NCBI RefSeq assembly: GCF_040686855.1
Contig: NZ_JBFBOG010000002.1
Coordinates: forward strand, 1,240,001-1,304,000
DNA length: 64,000 nucleotides
Direction: 5' to 3'
Source of the DNA: Leifsonia sp040686855
GTDB taxonomy: Bacteria > Actinomycetota > Actinomycetes > Actinomycetales > Microbacteriaceae
Every line of letters starts with the position of its first letter. The stretch's first letter is position 1. Both the position numbers and the translations under genes were made by a program. Below, one piece after another: positions 7,411 through 14,864 of this stretch. The notes beneath the pieces were generated by a model, which searched no databases, had not been told where the DNA came from, and was given only the letters and a program-made list of their open reading frames with translations.

Positions 7411-8603
7411 GGACGCACCCCTTCCGCCCGCGCCCGGGGCAGCCGGGCGGTCACCGTCGTGCCGGTGCCCGGCGCGGAGACGATTCCGAGCGTGCCGTCG
7501 AGCTGGTCGATCCGCTCCTGCATGGCCTGCAGACCGAACGAGTCGGTGCCGTGAAGGTCCGCGAGCGCCGCGTCCACGTCGAAGCCGCGTCCGTCGTCCT
7601 GGACAGCCAGCGACACGGCGTCGCCGTCCTCGCTCAGCTCGATGTCGACGTGCGACGCGTCCGCGTGGAGGACCGCATTCGACAGGGCGCCCTGGGCGAT
7701 GCGCAGGAGGGCGGTCTGCACGTCCATCGACAGCTCGAGGTCGTCTGCGCGCACCTCGATCGGGACGGAGGACCGGTCCGCCTGCTCTCGTGCCAGTCGG
7801 CGGAGCGCTGCGGCGAGGCCGCCGTCGAGGCGGGCGGGTGTGAGCTCGCGGATGATCTGCCGCGTATCGGCGAGGCTGTCCGCCGCGGTCTCGCGCGCCA
7901 GCCGCACGTAACCCGCGCCGGGTTCCGGTGTGTCGCGCTCCGCGGCGCGCAGCAGCATCTGGATGCTGGCCAGGCCCTGCGCGACCGTGTCGTGGATCTC
8001 GCGGGCGAGGCGGGCGCGCTCGGTCAGCGCGCCCTGTTCGCGCTCGGTCTCGGCGAGCTGCTGCCGGGTGCGGAGGAGTTCGGCGAGCAGGAGTTCGCGC
8101 TCCCGGGCCTCGCGCCGCAGCGCCCGGTACGCCAGCCCGATGAGCACCGCGACGCCCGCGGCGATCAGGGGACCGACGACACCGCCGACGCTGAACCCGA
8201 GATGCAGCCCGAGAGCGACGATGGCGAACACCGTCGTCGCGGCGATGGCGGCGATCGCACCCCTCGTCGGAAGGACGTGCAGGTAAAGAAAGAAGAGGGG
8301 GAAGACGATAAAGGCGCCCTCCGGGGAGAGCCACACCAGCACCGCCCAGAGCAGCGTGAGGAGGGCGATCCACACCAGGGCGGACCCGCGGCCGCCGCGG
8401 AAGCCGCTCGCTGCCGTGCGTGCCGTCGCCGCACCGGCGACGTACACCGCGACGAACGCGACCCCGACCGTGAGCGTCCACCATTCGGACGGCGAGGAGA
8501 CCGCGAACGCGCGCACGACGGCGAACGCAGCGAGCCCGACCACGAGGACGTGCAGGCCGATCCGGAGGCCGGTGAACACCGGGTCGAGGGTCGAGTGGGA
8601 CAT
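7407..8603 (-). CDS. Sensor histidine kinase (HisKA_3 type)
   Basis: A 398-residue kinase. The N-terminal ~155 residues form about five membrane spans with short loops and no large sensor domain. A coiled coil (AELLRTRQQLAETEREQGAL) leads to the dimerisation/phosphotransfer motif ARLAREIHDTVAQGLASIQ with His204. The ATPase domain shows the N box (ALSNAVLHADASHVDIEL) and the G box (VQDDGRGFD). This intramembrane-sensing layout is typical of kinases responding to cell-envelope stress or antibiotics, often together with an ABC transporter such as the one encoded divergently 150 nt away. Confidence 0.92.
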   Translation of the reverse strand: MSHSTLDPVFTGLRIGLHVLVVGLAAFAVVRAFAVSSPSEWWTLTVGVAFVAVYVAGAATARTAASGFRGGRGSALVWIALLTLLWAVLVWLSPEGAFIVFPLFFLYLHVLPTRGAIAAIAATTVFAIVALGLHLGFSVGGVVGPLIAAGVAVLIGLAYRALRREARERELLLAELLRTRQQLAETEREQGALTERARLAREIHDTVAQGLASIQMLLRAAERDTPEPGAGYVRLARETAADSLADTRQIIRELTPARLDGGLAAALRRLAREQADRSSVPIEVRADDLELSMDVQTALLRIAQGALSNAVLHADASHVDIELSEDGDAVSLAVQDDGRGFDVDAALADLHGTDSFGLQAMQERIDQLDGTLGIVSAPGTGTTVTARLPRARAEGVRP

Positions 8604-8753
8604 GACCCCCTCAGACTAGGCGAGCGCGCGGCCGCAGCCATCGACCAAAAGGTGGAGTGCGGATGCGGTGGAAAGGGCGATGTGGCTGCCGCACCGTCCG
8701 ACGGAGGGTGGAACCGTTGCTCGCGCAGACGCCGCGAGCGGAAAGGCACCATC

Positions 8754-9842
8754 GTGTTCGTCGCGTGGAGAGAGCTGCGGTTCGCCCGTGGCCGGTTCCT
8801 CCTCATCGGGGCCGTCGTCGCCCTGATCACCCTGCTGGTCGGATTCCTGTCCGGCCTCACCGGCGGCCTCGCCGCCCAGAACGTGTCGGCCGTCCTGGCG
8901 CTGCCCGGCGACCGGATCGTTCTCCAGCAGCCCGCCACCGGAAGCCCCAGCTACGCGACCTCAGCCGTCGACGCGGATGCGGTGCGCGGGTGGGAGGACG
9001 CGGACGGCGTATCCGCGGTCCTGGCCATCGGGATCGCACAGTCCCGCGCGTCTGCGGCCGCAGGCGACCCGGCCGGCGTCGCCCTCTTCGGGATGCCGAC
9101 GGATGTGCGGCGCACCTCATCCGATGCGCTCTCCCGGCTGGCTCCGCACTCGGATTCGGGTGTGGGGCTGTCGGCCGGCGCCGCGAAGGCACTCGACGCC
9201 CGCGCGGGCGACACGGTCACGATCTCCGGGTCGGAGTTCACCGTCGAGAAGGTCGGCGGAGACCTCTGGTACAGCCACACCCCGGCCGTCGTGATGACCG
9301 GGACCTCGTGGAGCGCGGCGAGCCTGCGCACCGGGGGCACCGGCGAGGCCACCGTGCTCGCCGTGAGCGGCAGCCCCGACTGGGATGCGGTCGGGCAGCG
9401 CACCGGGACCGTCGCCCTGACACCCCTCGCCAGCCTGACGGCTCTCGAGACCTTCAAGTCCGAGGTCGGCTCGCTCGGTCTGATGATCGCCCTGTTGTTC
9501 GGCATCTCCGCGCTCGTTGTCGGCGCCTTCTTCACTGTCTGGACCATGCAGCGCGCGGGCGACATCGCCGTGCTGAAGGCGCTCGGCGCGAGCACCGCAT
9601 CCCTGATCCGGGACTCCCTCGGGCAGGCATCGGTCGTCCTCGTCGCCGGGATCGCCGTCGGCCTTGCCGCCGTCCTCGGCCTGGGGGCGCTGGCCGGGCA
9701 GGCCCTGCCCTTCGTCGTCAGCCCGCTCACGACCGTCGCACCGGCCGTCGCGCTGGCGCTGCTCGGCCTCGCGGGGGCGGCCTTCGCCCTGCGCTCCGTC
9801 ACCACCTCCGACCCCCTCACCGCACTCGGGAGCAACCGATGA
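8754..9842 (+). CDS. FtsX-like ABC transporter permease
   Basis: A 362-residue permease starting at GTG 8754 after GAAAGG. It has one N-terminal span (FLLIGAVVALITLLVGFLSG), an extracellular domain of about 200 residues (MacB-like), and three C-terminal spans starting at GLMIALLFGISALVVGAFF, with AVLKALGAS between them as the ATPase coupling segment. The MacB/FtsX layout moves substrates from the membrane or outer leaflet rather than through a classic import channel. The stop overlaps the ATPase gene start (ATGA). Transcription is divergent from the two-component genes. Confidence 0.88.
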   Translation: MFVAWRELRFARGRFLLIGAVVALITLLVGFLSGLTGGLAAQNVSAVLALPGDRIVLQQPATGSPSYATSAVDADAVRGWEDADGVSAVLAIGIAQSRASAAAGDPAGVALFGMPTDVRRTSSDALSRLAPHSDSGVGLSAGAAKALDARAGDTVTISGSEFTVEKVGGDLWYSHTPAVVMTGTSWSAASLRTGGTGEATVLAVSGSPDWDAVGQRTGTVALTPLASLTALETFKSEVGSLGLMIALLFGISALVVGAFFTVWTMQRAGDIAVLKALGASTASLIRDSLGQASVVLVAGIAVGLAAVLGLGALAGQALPFVVSPLTTVAPAVALALLGLAGAAFALRSVTTSDPLTALGSNR

Positions 9843-10546
9843 TCACCCTGCAGAACGTCACCCTCACCTTCCCGGACGGGCTTGACCGCATCACCGCCGT
9901 GGATGCCGTCACCCTGCACGGCCGGAACGGCGCCGTCACGGGCATCACCGGACCGTCCGGCTCGGGGAAGTCGAGCATCCTCGCGGTCGCCGCCACCCTG
10001 ATCCGTCCCGATACGGGAGGCGTGCTGATCGGCGACGGCGAGGACGTCGTCGACGCCGCCCGGCTGTCGAAAGCCGATGCCACCGCACTGCGGCGCGACC
10101 GCATCGGCATCGTGTTCCAGCAGTCCAACCTGCTCCCGGCGCTGACGGCCCGGGAGCAGCTGCAGGTCATGAGCAGACTCGGCGGCCGCGTGAGCCGCCG
10201 CGACAGGACGGGGATGGACGCGCGCGCCGACGAACTCCTCGACGCCGTCGGCCTCGCATCCCACGCCGCCAAGCGCCCGGACCAGCTCTCGGGCGGTCAG
10301 AGGCAACGCGTCGCCATCGCCCGGGCGCTCATCCACGAGCCCGACGTGCTGCTTGTCGACGAACCGACCAGCGCCCTCGATCAGGAGCGCGGCACCGAGA
10401 TCATGCAGCTGATCGCCCGCCTGACCCACGAACGGGACACGGCCACGCTGCTCGTGACGCACGACCTGATCCACCGCGACACGCTCGACGAGCTGGTGAC
10501 CGTGGTGGATGGGCGGATCACCGAACGGGCCCTCGCGGCTCGATGA
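9839..10546 (+). CDS. ABC transporter ATP-binding protein (MacB/LolD type)
   Basis: A 235-residue ATPase. Walker A is GPSGSGKSS (about residue 38), the Q-loop is VFQQSNLLPALTAREQ, the signature is LSGGQRQRVAIARAL, Walker B is VLLVDEPTSALD and the switch His lies in LLVTHD. It pairs with the FtsX-like permease encoded immediately upstream with a 4-nt overlap. Regulation by the divergent kinase/regulator pair is likely but rests on position. Confidence 0.93.
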   Translation: MITLQNVTLTFPDGLDRITAVDAVTLHGRNGAVTGITGPSGSGKSSILAVAATLIRPDTGGVLIGDGEDVVDAARLSKADATALRRDRIGIVFQQSNLLPALTAREQLQVMSRLGGRVSRRDRTGMDARADELLDAVGLASHAAKRPDQLSGGQRQRVAIARALIHEPDVLLVDEPTSALDQERGTEIMQLIARLTHERDTATLLVTHDLIHRDTLDELVTVVDGRITERALAAR

Positions 10547-10634
10547 CGGCAGGGTCTCATGCCGGGCCGAGCGCGACGAAGTCCCGGAGTCGCTGCGGAT
10601 ACGGCAGGGCAGGGACGACTGAGACAGCGTCCCC

Positions 10635-10853
10635 TCAGCCCCGGTGCCGCCGCCAGTACACGTACGTCGCCCACTCCACGGCGGCGAGCACCGCGCACAG
10701 AATGCCCAGCAGCACGTTCCACGAGCTGCCTCCGCCGACTGCGATCAGTACGAAGAGGATGAAGAGCACGGTGTAGCCGATCCCCGTGATGAGCGCGCCC
10801 CTCTCCGTGCGGGCGGCCAGCCAGCGGGGACGCTTGGGCTCCTGATCCGTCAT
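10635..10853 (-). CDS. Small two-span membrane protein
   Basis: A 72-residue protein from ATG 10853. A basic N-terminus (KRPRWLAARTERG) precedes two membrane spans (ALITGIGYTVLFILFVLIAV and SSWNVLLGILCAVLAAVEWA) and a basic end (YWRRHRG). It resembles the many short helical-hairpin membrane proteins of actinobacteria; I cannot assign a function. It is convergent with the ABC transporter operon. Confidence 0.7.
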   Translation of the reverse strand: MTDQEPKRPRWLAARTERGALITGIGYTVLFILFVLIAVGGGSSWNVLLGILCAVLAAVEWATYVYWRRHRG

Positions 10854-10967
10854 GTCTTCACTTTAGGGGCCCGCGCGGCGGCCTCGAACGCATACGCGGA
10901 TCTGCGGATGGCACCCACGCCGCTCCGCCCCGCATCCTCGTTCCGGAGGGGTGGAACGGGGTGCACC

Positions 10968-11207
10968 ATGTCGGTCGCGGGAGTCGTGCTGTTGTCGTGT
11001 CTGTGCCTCTCTCCGTCGCCCTCGCCGCAGGAGTCGCCGGTCGCGCCCGACGCCGTCGAGTTCTCGCCGTCGTGGGCGCAGCAGTCGCCGGAACTGTGCC
11101 TGGCCCGCGCGCGAGCGTGGAGCCACCTCGATCTGCGGTGCCCGCGCATACCGTTCGACCCGTTCGAGAGCGTCGGCGCGCGACTCCTGCTGCTTCGTGT
11201 GAGATGA
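10968..11207 (+). CDS. Possible short lipoprotein
   Basis: A 79-codon frame whose start (MSVAGVVLLSCLCLSPSPSP) looks like a short lipoprotein signal with the lipobox LLSC. It continues with a Ser/Pro linker and a short region with two more cysteines. The ribosome site is weak (GGGG about 10 nt upstream), and the last residues look like unselected high-GC sequence. This could be a real exported peptide or a chance frame. Confidence 0.35.
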   Translation: MSVAGVVLLSCLCLSPSPSPQESPVAPDAVEFSPSWAQQSPELCLARARAWSHLDLRCPRIPFDPFESVGARLLLLRVR

Positions 11208-11211
11208 CGCG

Positions 11212-11262
11212 CACCCGTACCGGCCCCCGGCGTTTGCGGTCTGCCGCGCGACGGTACGGGTG
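11212..11262 (+). terminator. Inverted repeat, terminator or operator
   Basis: CACCCGTACCG (11212-11222) is perfectly complementary to CGGTACGGGTG (11252-11262), with a GC-rich 29-nt loop. It lies between the stop at 11207 and the LuxR gene start at 11298, a few bases upstream of a possible -10 (TACCCT, 11266-11271). It could therefore end transcription or bind a regulator of the LuxR gene. Confidence 0.45.
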
Positions 11263-11297
11263 TTCTACCCTGTGGTCCGACGAACGGGGACGGGGGA

Positions 11298-12020
11298 ATG
11301 TACGCGGTCCGATCGGAGTGGCTTGACGCGCTGGTCGCGGCGACCGAGCGGGGGCCGATCACGCTCACCCGCCTCGCGTCCCTGATCTCCCGGTCCATCC
11401 GGTGCGACCACGTCCTGTACGTCGAGCTGGATTTCGCCGCGGCCGACGTCGTGCTGACAGACCTCGTCAACGGGCATCGCTTCACCAACACCGGCATCCT
11501 GGTCACCGAGTACGGGATGCACCCGCTGACCACCAGCTACCTGCTGGACCCATCCGACCTGACTCCGCGGCGCATCTCGGACGTGAGCAGTCAATGCGCG
11601 TGGGAGGCGACGGCCGCGTACGCGGAGGTGTTCCGGCCGGACCGCGGGCGATTCCAGTTGAGCATGGTCACCTCGCTGCGCGCCCCGGTGGTGGGGCGTG
11701 GGTGGACGCTGACCCGCTCCAGCACGGACTTCGACGAGGACGATCTCGATCTGGCGGCCGAGTTGCTTCCCCTGCTCGCGGTGATCACCAACCGCGTGAC
11801 GTTCCCGGGCGGTGTCGCGGCAGCGCCGGCCGTGCTCACCGGCCGCGAACGCGCGATCATGGCGGCGCTCGCCGAAGGCTGGACGTCGGCGCGGATCTCG
11901 TACGAGCTGTCCATCAGCGAAGGGACCGTGCGGAAGCATCTCGAGCACGTCTACCGCAAGCTGGGGGTCACCAACCGGGTGCTCGCGGTGCAACGGGCGA
12001 CGGAACTCGATCTGCTGTGA
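11298..12020 (+). CDS. LuxR-family transcription regulator
   Basis: A 240-residue regulator starting at ATG 11298 after a G-rich site. Residues 1-170 form an unknown sensor-like domain (ITLTRLASLISRSIRCDHVL; FDEDDLDLAAELLPLLAVI) with the look of a GAF-type fold. The C-terminal LuxR HTH (LTGRERAIMAALAEGWTSAR; then ISEGTVRKHLEHVYRKLGVT) spans about 182-238. There is no receiver domain, so the signal is probably a ligand. It stands as a single gene, with a terminator between it and the convergent gene at 12106. Confidence 0.82.
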   Translation: MYAVRSEWLDALVAATERGPITLTRLASLISRSIRCDHVLYVELDFAAADVVLTDLVNGHRFTNTGILVTEYGMHPLTTSYLLDPSDLTPRRISDVSSQCAWEATAAYAEVFRPDRGRFQLSMVTSLRAPVVGRGWTLTRSSTDFDEDDLDLAAELLPLLAVITNRVTFPGGVAAAPAVLTGRERAIMAALAEGWTSARISYELSISEGTVRKHLEHVYRKLGVTNRVLAVQRATELDLL

Positions 12021-12048
12021 CTCGACCCAGGCCGCATCGCACGCGAAA

Positions 12049-12090
12049 CGGCCCCGGCCCGCCACCCGCGAGGGCGACGAACCGGGGCCG
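12049..12090 (+). terminator. Shared hairpin terminator
   Basis: CGGCCCCGG (12049-12057) pairs with CCGGGGCCG (12082-12090). It lies between the convergent genes ending at 12020 and 12106. Confidence 0.7.
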
Positions 12091-12105
12091 CTGCATCCAC
12101 CCGGG

Positions 12106-12876
12106 TCAGTGACCGGAGGCGATCCCCTGCTGGGCCTGCTGGGCCAGCTGCTGGATGTCGCTCCCGTAGCCTCCGGCGAGGGCGGTCGCGGCGATCTTCT
12201 GCACGTCCGGGGTGCGCTCCGCGGCCGGGGCCTTCGCCAGGTCGCCGAGGTCGCTGCGGAGCGAGTCCGGCAGCTTCGCGGCGAGCTGCGCGTCGGCGGT
12301 CACATCCGCCGCGATGGTCGCGCCGGTGTCGCCGAGCTGCGGCGACGAGAGGTCGCCCGAGCGGAGGTCGCGGATCAGATCCTTCAGCCCGGAGAGACCC
12401 GACAGGCCGGCGTGCTCGCCGCGCGCGTGCTTCAGGTGAGTGGCGAGGTCCTTGATGGCCGAGCCGTAGCCGCCGTCGAGGGCGGTCGCCACGATCTTCT
12501 TGGCGTCCGCCGTGCGGTCGGACGCCGGCGCCTTCGCGAGGGTCGTCACATCCTGCTGCAGCGCGTCCGGCAGGAGCGCGAACAGCGGCTTGTCGGCGAT
12601 CACGCGCTTCGCGAGGGCCTGCGCCTTGGCGCCGCTCAGGTGGCCGGCGAAGAGCTCGTGGCCGGCGTCCGTCGAGACGTGGGCCTGCGCCGTCGCCTGC
12701 GCGCCCGAGCCCGAGCCGGAGCCCGAGGCGCCGCCGTCGACGGTGGTCGCGAACGCTCCCTGCGCGCCGACGCCCACCAGCGCGGTGGCCGCGAGGAGCG
12801 ATGCCGCGCCGACGGCCGCGCGCTTGGCGGTGAAGGCGCTGGTCTTCCGAACGGAGGGGTTCTTCGTGTAATCCAT
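12106..12876 (-). CDS. Secreted protein with two internal repeats, unknown function
   Basis: A 256-residue protein. A long signal peptide (positively charged start, then AAVGAASLLAATALVGVGAQ, cut near residue 43) is followed by a Gly/Ser linker (about 48-60). Two copies of a ~55-residue helical unit lie at about 93-147 and 193-247. Each contains LPD-x-L-x-x-D-(V/L)-x-x-LAKAPA, R-T-x-D-x-(K/Q)KI-x-ATAL and GGYGS, joined by a Gly/Leu-rich spacer. The duplication is visible in DNA as well. I recognise no named family; secretion and repetition suggest a surface or matrix role, as an inference. Confidence 0.75.
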   Translation of the reverse strand: MDYTKNPSVRKTSAFTAKRAAVGAASLLAATALVGVGAQGAFATTVDGGASGSGSGSGAQATAQAHVSTDAGHELFAGHLSGAKAQALAKRVIADKPLFALLPDALQQDVTTLAKAPASDRTADAKKIVATALDGGYGSAIKDLATHLKHARGEHAGLSGLSGLKDLIRDLRSGDLSSPQLGDTGATIAADVTADAQLAAKLPDSLRSDLGDLAKAPAAERTPDVQKIAATALAGGYGSDIQQLAQQAQQGIASGH

Positions 12877-13046
12877 GGGATCCTTTCCGTGCCCGCGCTG
12901 CGGCCGACCGGTCTGCCGGCCCGCTTCGGATCGCAGGCGTCGGCGACGTTACGGAACCCGTCTGGACCGTTCGTGCGGACACTCTGCGAGGTCCCGCAGG
13001 GTGGTTGACCCGCCTCCGGACGGTTGTTATTGGAGCGCGTCGCCGG

Positions 13047-13130
13047 TCAGAAGATGACGAGCAGCACGGGCGGGACGATGAGGACGGCCGGGATCGACCC
13101 GTACAGCAGGCGGAAGGCGGCTCCTCCGCG
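13047..13130 (-). other. Hydrophobic frame following the TGA of the CxxC gene
   Basis: Directly after TGA 13133-13131, the same frame encodes 27 residues dominated by SIPAVLIVPPVLLVIF and then stops (13049-13047). There is no ATG, GTG or TTG start, but GGAGGAG lies 9-12 nt before two CTG codons. It could be a membrane anchor cut off by a recent nonsense change, a readthrough tail or a CTG-started peptide. The sequence alone cannot choose. Confidence 0.3.
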
Positions 13131-13358
13131 TCAGCTCGCCTGCGCCCGCATCGCCTGCCAGAGCGCCTGGCGGAGCTGCGCCTCGATGCGGCGGGCCTGC
13201 TCGCTGCTGACGCCCTCGTTGTCGCGGCGGCGCTCCGAGCCGTGGCAGCGGTCGCCGTCGCGGGTGAAGTGGATGGCGATCCGACCGTCCGCGAGCACCG
13301 GCTGCTGCTCGTTGCAGTGCCCGCATTCGGTGAAGGAGAAGAATCCCATGCCACTCAC
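13131..13358 (-). CDS. Small CxxC protein downstream of the DUF1524 gene
   Basis: A 75-residue protein. Its GTG start (13358) lies 1 nt after the upstream gene's stop, and ATG 13349 is an alternative. The N-terminus carries CGHCN, a half zinc-ribbon or redox motif, then ADGRIAIHFTRDGDRC and a helical tail (EQARRIEAQLRQALWQAM). After its TGA the same frame continues for 27 codons of strongly hydrophobic sequence ending at 13047 (see the separate entry). No named family is recognised. Confidence 0.6.
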   Translation of the reverse strand: MSGMGFFSFTECGHCNEQQPVLADGRIAIHFTRDGDRCHGSERRRDNEGVSSEQARRIEAQLRQALWQAMRAQAS

Positions 13359-13359
13359 G

Positions 13360-14136
13360 TTACGGTCGGCGTGTTTCCTCCCCGTTGCCGGTACGAGAAG
13401 TGTGGATGACGACCGTGGAGGTCGCAGCGGGCTGCCCGGGGCATCCGGCGAGCACGCGGATGATCGCGTCGTGCTCGGCCGGTGTCACCCAGAGTCCGTA
13501 CACCGCCTTCACCGACACTTGCCGGGCGACGTAATCGCAACGGAACGCCTTATTCGCCGGAAGCCAGGTCGCGGCGTCGCCGTCCGACTTCTGCTGGTTG
13601 GCGGGGCCGTCCACGGCGAGCAGGTTGAGCGGGTCGTTGGCGAGGTGGATGCGCTGCTCCTCGGTCAGCTGCTGCGCGCCCGTGATCCAGGCGTTCTTCA
13701 GAGCGACGACGTGGTCGATCTGCACGAGCGGCGACGTCTTCTCGCCGCGCACGAAGTGGATGGTCGCGCCGGTGTACGGGTCGGCCAGCGTCCCGGAGAG
13801 GACTTTGCAGGTGCCGGCGCGCGCCACGTCCGACAGGTCGCGAGACAGGATGTCGTTCCTGGTGTCGCAGCCGTTGTGGTCGACGTCCAGCCAGGCCGTC
13901 CCGAAGTCCTCGGTGCGCTGGTAGCCGGTCGCGGGCGCCTTGCCCTTCACCGGCAGGGTGGAGAGCAGGTCGAGTGCCGAGTTCGCGGCACCCGGCGCGG
14001 GAGCAGGGGTCGGGGCTGGGGATGCGGGCGCAGGAGCCGTCGCGACGGGCCAGGACGCGGTGGCGGTGGTGGTGCAGCCGGTCAGCAGGAGCGCCAGCGC
14101 GACGACCGCGGCGGGCAGGGTGGGGATGCGGTTCAA
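13360..14136 (-). CDS. HNH nuclease-family lipoprotein (DUF1524)
   Basis: A 258-residue exported protein. It starts at TTG 14136 with GAGGAAG at good spacing. A lipoprotein signal (AAVVALALLLTGC) is followed by a Pro/Ala/Thr linker (to about residue 50) and a DUF1524/HNH-like domain: YQRTEDFGTAWLDVDHNGCD; QIDHVVALKNAW; and LANDPLNLLAVDGPANQQKS. The DH...N arrangement matches the metal-binding HNH core. A Cys-rich pattern (GCDTR, TCKV, RCDY, GCPG) suggests disulfides outside the cell. The family is common in actinobacteria as secreted nucleases; substrate use is inferred. Confidence 0.87.
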   Translation of the reverse strand: MNRIPTLPAAVVALALLLTGCTTTATASWPVATAPAPASPAPTPAPAPGAANSALDLLSTLPVKGKAPATGYQRTEDFGTAWLDVDHNGCDTRNDILSRDLSDVARAGTCKVLSGTLADPYTGATIHFVRGEKTSPLVQIDHVVALKNAWITGAQQLTEEQRIHLANDPLNLLAVDGPANQQKSDGDAATWLPANKAFRCDYVARQVSVKAVYGLWVTPAEHDAIIRVLAGCPGQPAATSTVVIHTSRTGNGEETRRP

Positions 14137-14230
14137 CGTCTTCCTCGGTTCGGGGACCCGAGCAGCCTAAGCTCGCCGTGCCTTCGCTGAGCGATGCGAC
14201 GCACCCCTTCCCGTCCCGCCCTCAGCGACA

Positions 14231-14255
14231 TATCGTGAACTATCGCTGACGATAG
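14231..14255 (+). promoter_or_regulatory. Probable PadR operator overlapping the ribosome site
   Basis: CTATCG-CTGA-CGATAG (14240-14255) is a perfect inverted repeat, and a further TATCG lies at 14231-14235. Its right end runs into the AGGAGG ribosome site (14254-14259) of the PadR gene. The position fits autorepression, which is common for PadR regulators. Confidence 0.55.
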
Positions 14256-14265
14256 GAGGCATCCC

Positions 14266-14859
14266 ATGTCCACCTCATTCCCCACCGGCGGGTTCGGCGC
14301 CCGCATGGATCCGGACGCCATGTGGCAGGCGTTCGAGCAGCTGCGGTCGACGTTCGAGAAGAAGGTCGGGTCGCGGATGGGTCGCGGTGACGTCCGCGCC
14401 GCCGTCCTCAGCCTGCTCGCCGAGAAGCCGATGCACGGCTACCAGATCATCCGCGAGATCGAGGAGCGCAGCGGCGGCAGCTGGAAGCCGAGCGCGGGGT
14501 CCGTCTACCCGACCCTGCAGCTGCTCGCCGACGAAGGGCTCATCACGGCCGAGGAGTCGAACGGCCGCAAGACGTACGCGCTGACCGAGGAGGGGCGCGA
14601 GGTCGCAGCCAGCGAGGGCGCCACTCCGTGGGCCGACGGCGCGGGCACCACTGGCGCAGGCAGCGGCACGAACGCCGGTTCCGGCACCCCCGGCGCCGAC
14701 CGTCGTTCCGCCTCCGGACGCCTTCCCCGCGCCGGCGTCGAGCTCGCCCAGGCGGCGGCGCAGGTGCACCGCAGCGGCACCCCGGAGCAGATCCAGGAGG
14801 CGGCGACCGTGCTCGACGAGGCGCGTCGCCGGCTGTACGCGATCCTCGCCGAGGGCTGA
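14266..14859 (+). CDS. PadR-family transcription regulator
   Basis: A 197-residue regulator. The winged-helix domain spans about residues 40-110: VRAAVLSLLAEKPMHGYQII; REIEERSGGSWKPSAGSVYP; TLQLLADEGLI; and GRKTYALTEEGREVA. A Gly/Ala/Thr-rich linker (about 122-150) and a C-terminal helical segment (ELAQAAAQVHRSGTPEQIQE) follow. The operator-like palindrome at its ribosome site suggests self-control. The UbiB-type kinase gene starts 5 nt after its stop, so the two are co-transcribed. Confidence 0.92.
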   Translation: MSTSFPTGGFGARMDPDAMWQAFEQLRSTFEKKVGSRMGRGDVRAAVLSLLAEKPMHGYQIIREIEERSGGSWKPSAGSVYPTLQLLADEGLITAEESNGRKTYALTEEGREVAASEGATPWADGAGTTGAGSGTNAGSGTPGADRRSASGRLPRAGVELAQAAAQVHRSGTPEQIQEAATVLDEARRRLYAILAEG

Positions 14860-14864
14860 CGGGG

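Noticed and set aside
10850..11533. A 227-codon minus-strand frame opposite the LuxR gene start
   Set aside because: It runs through the promoter and first third of a well-supported LuxR gene and its translation is Ser/Arg/Thr-rich without any motif.
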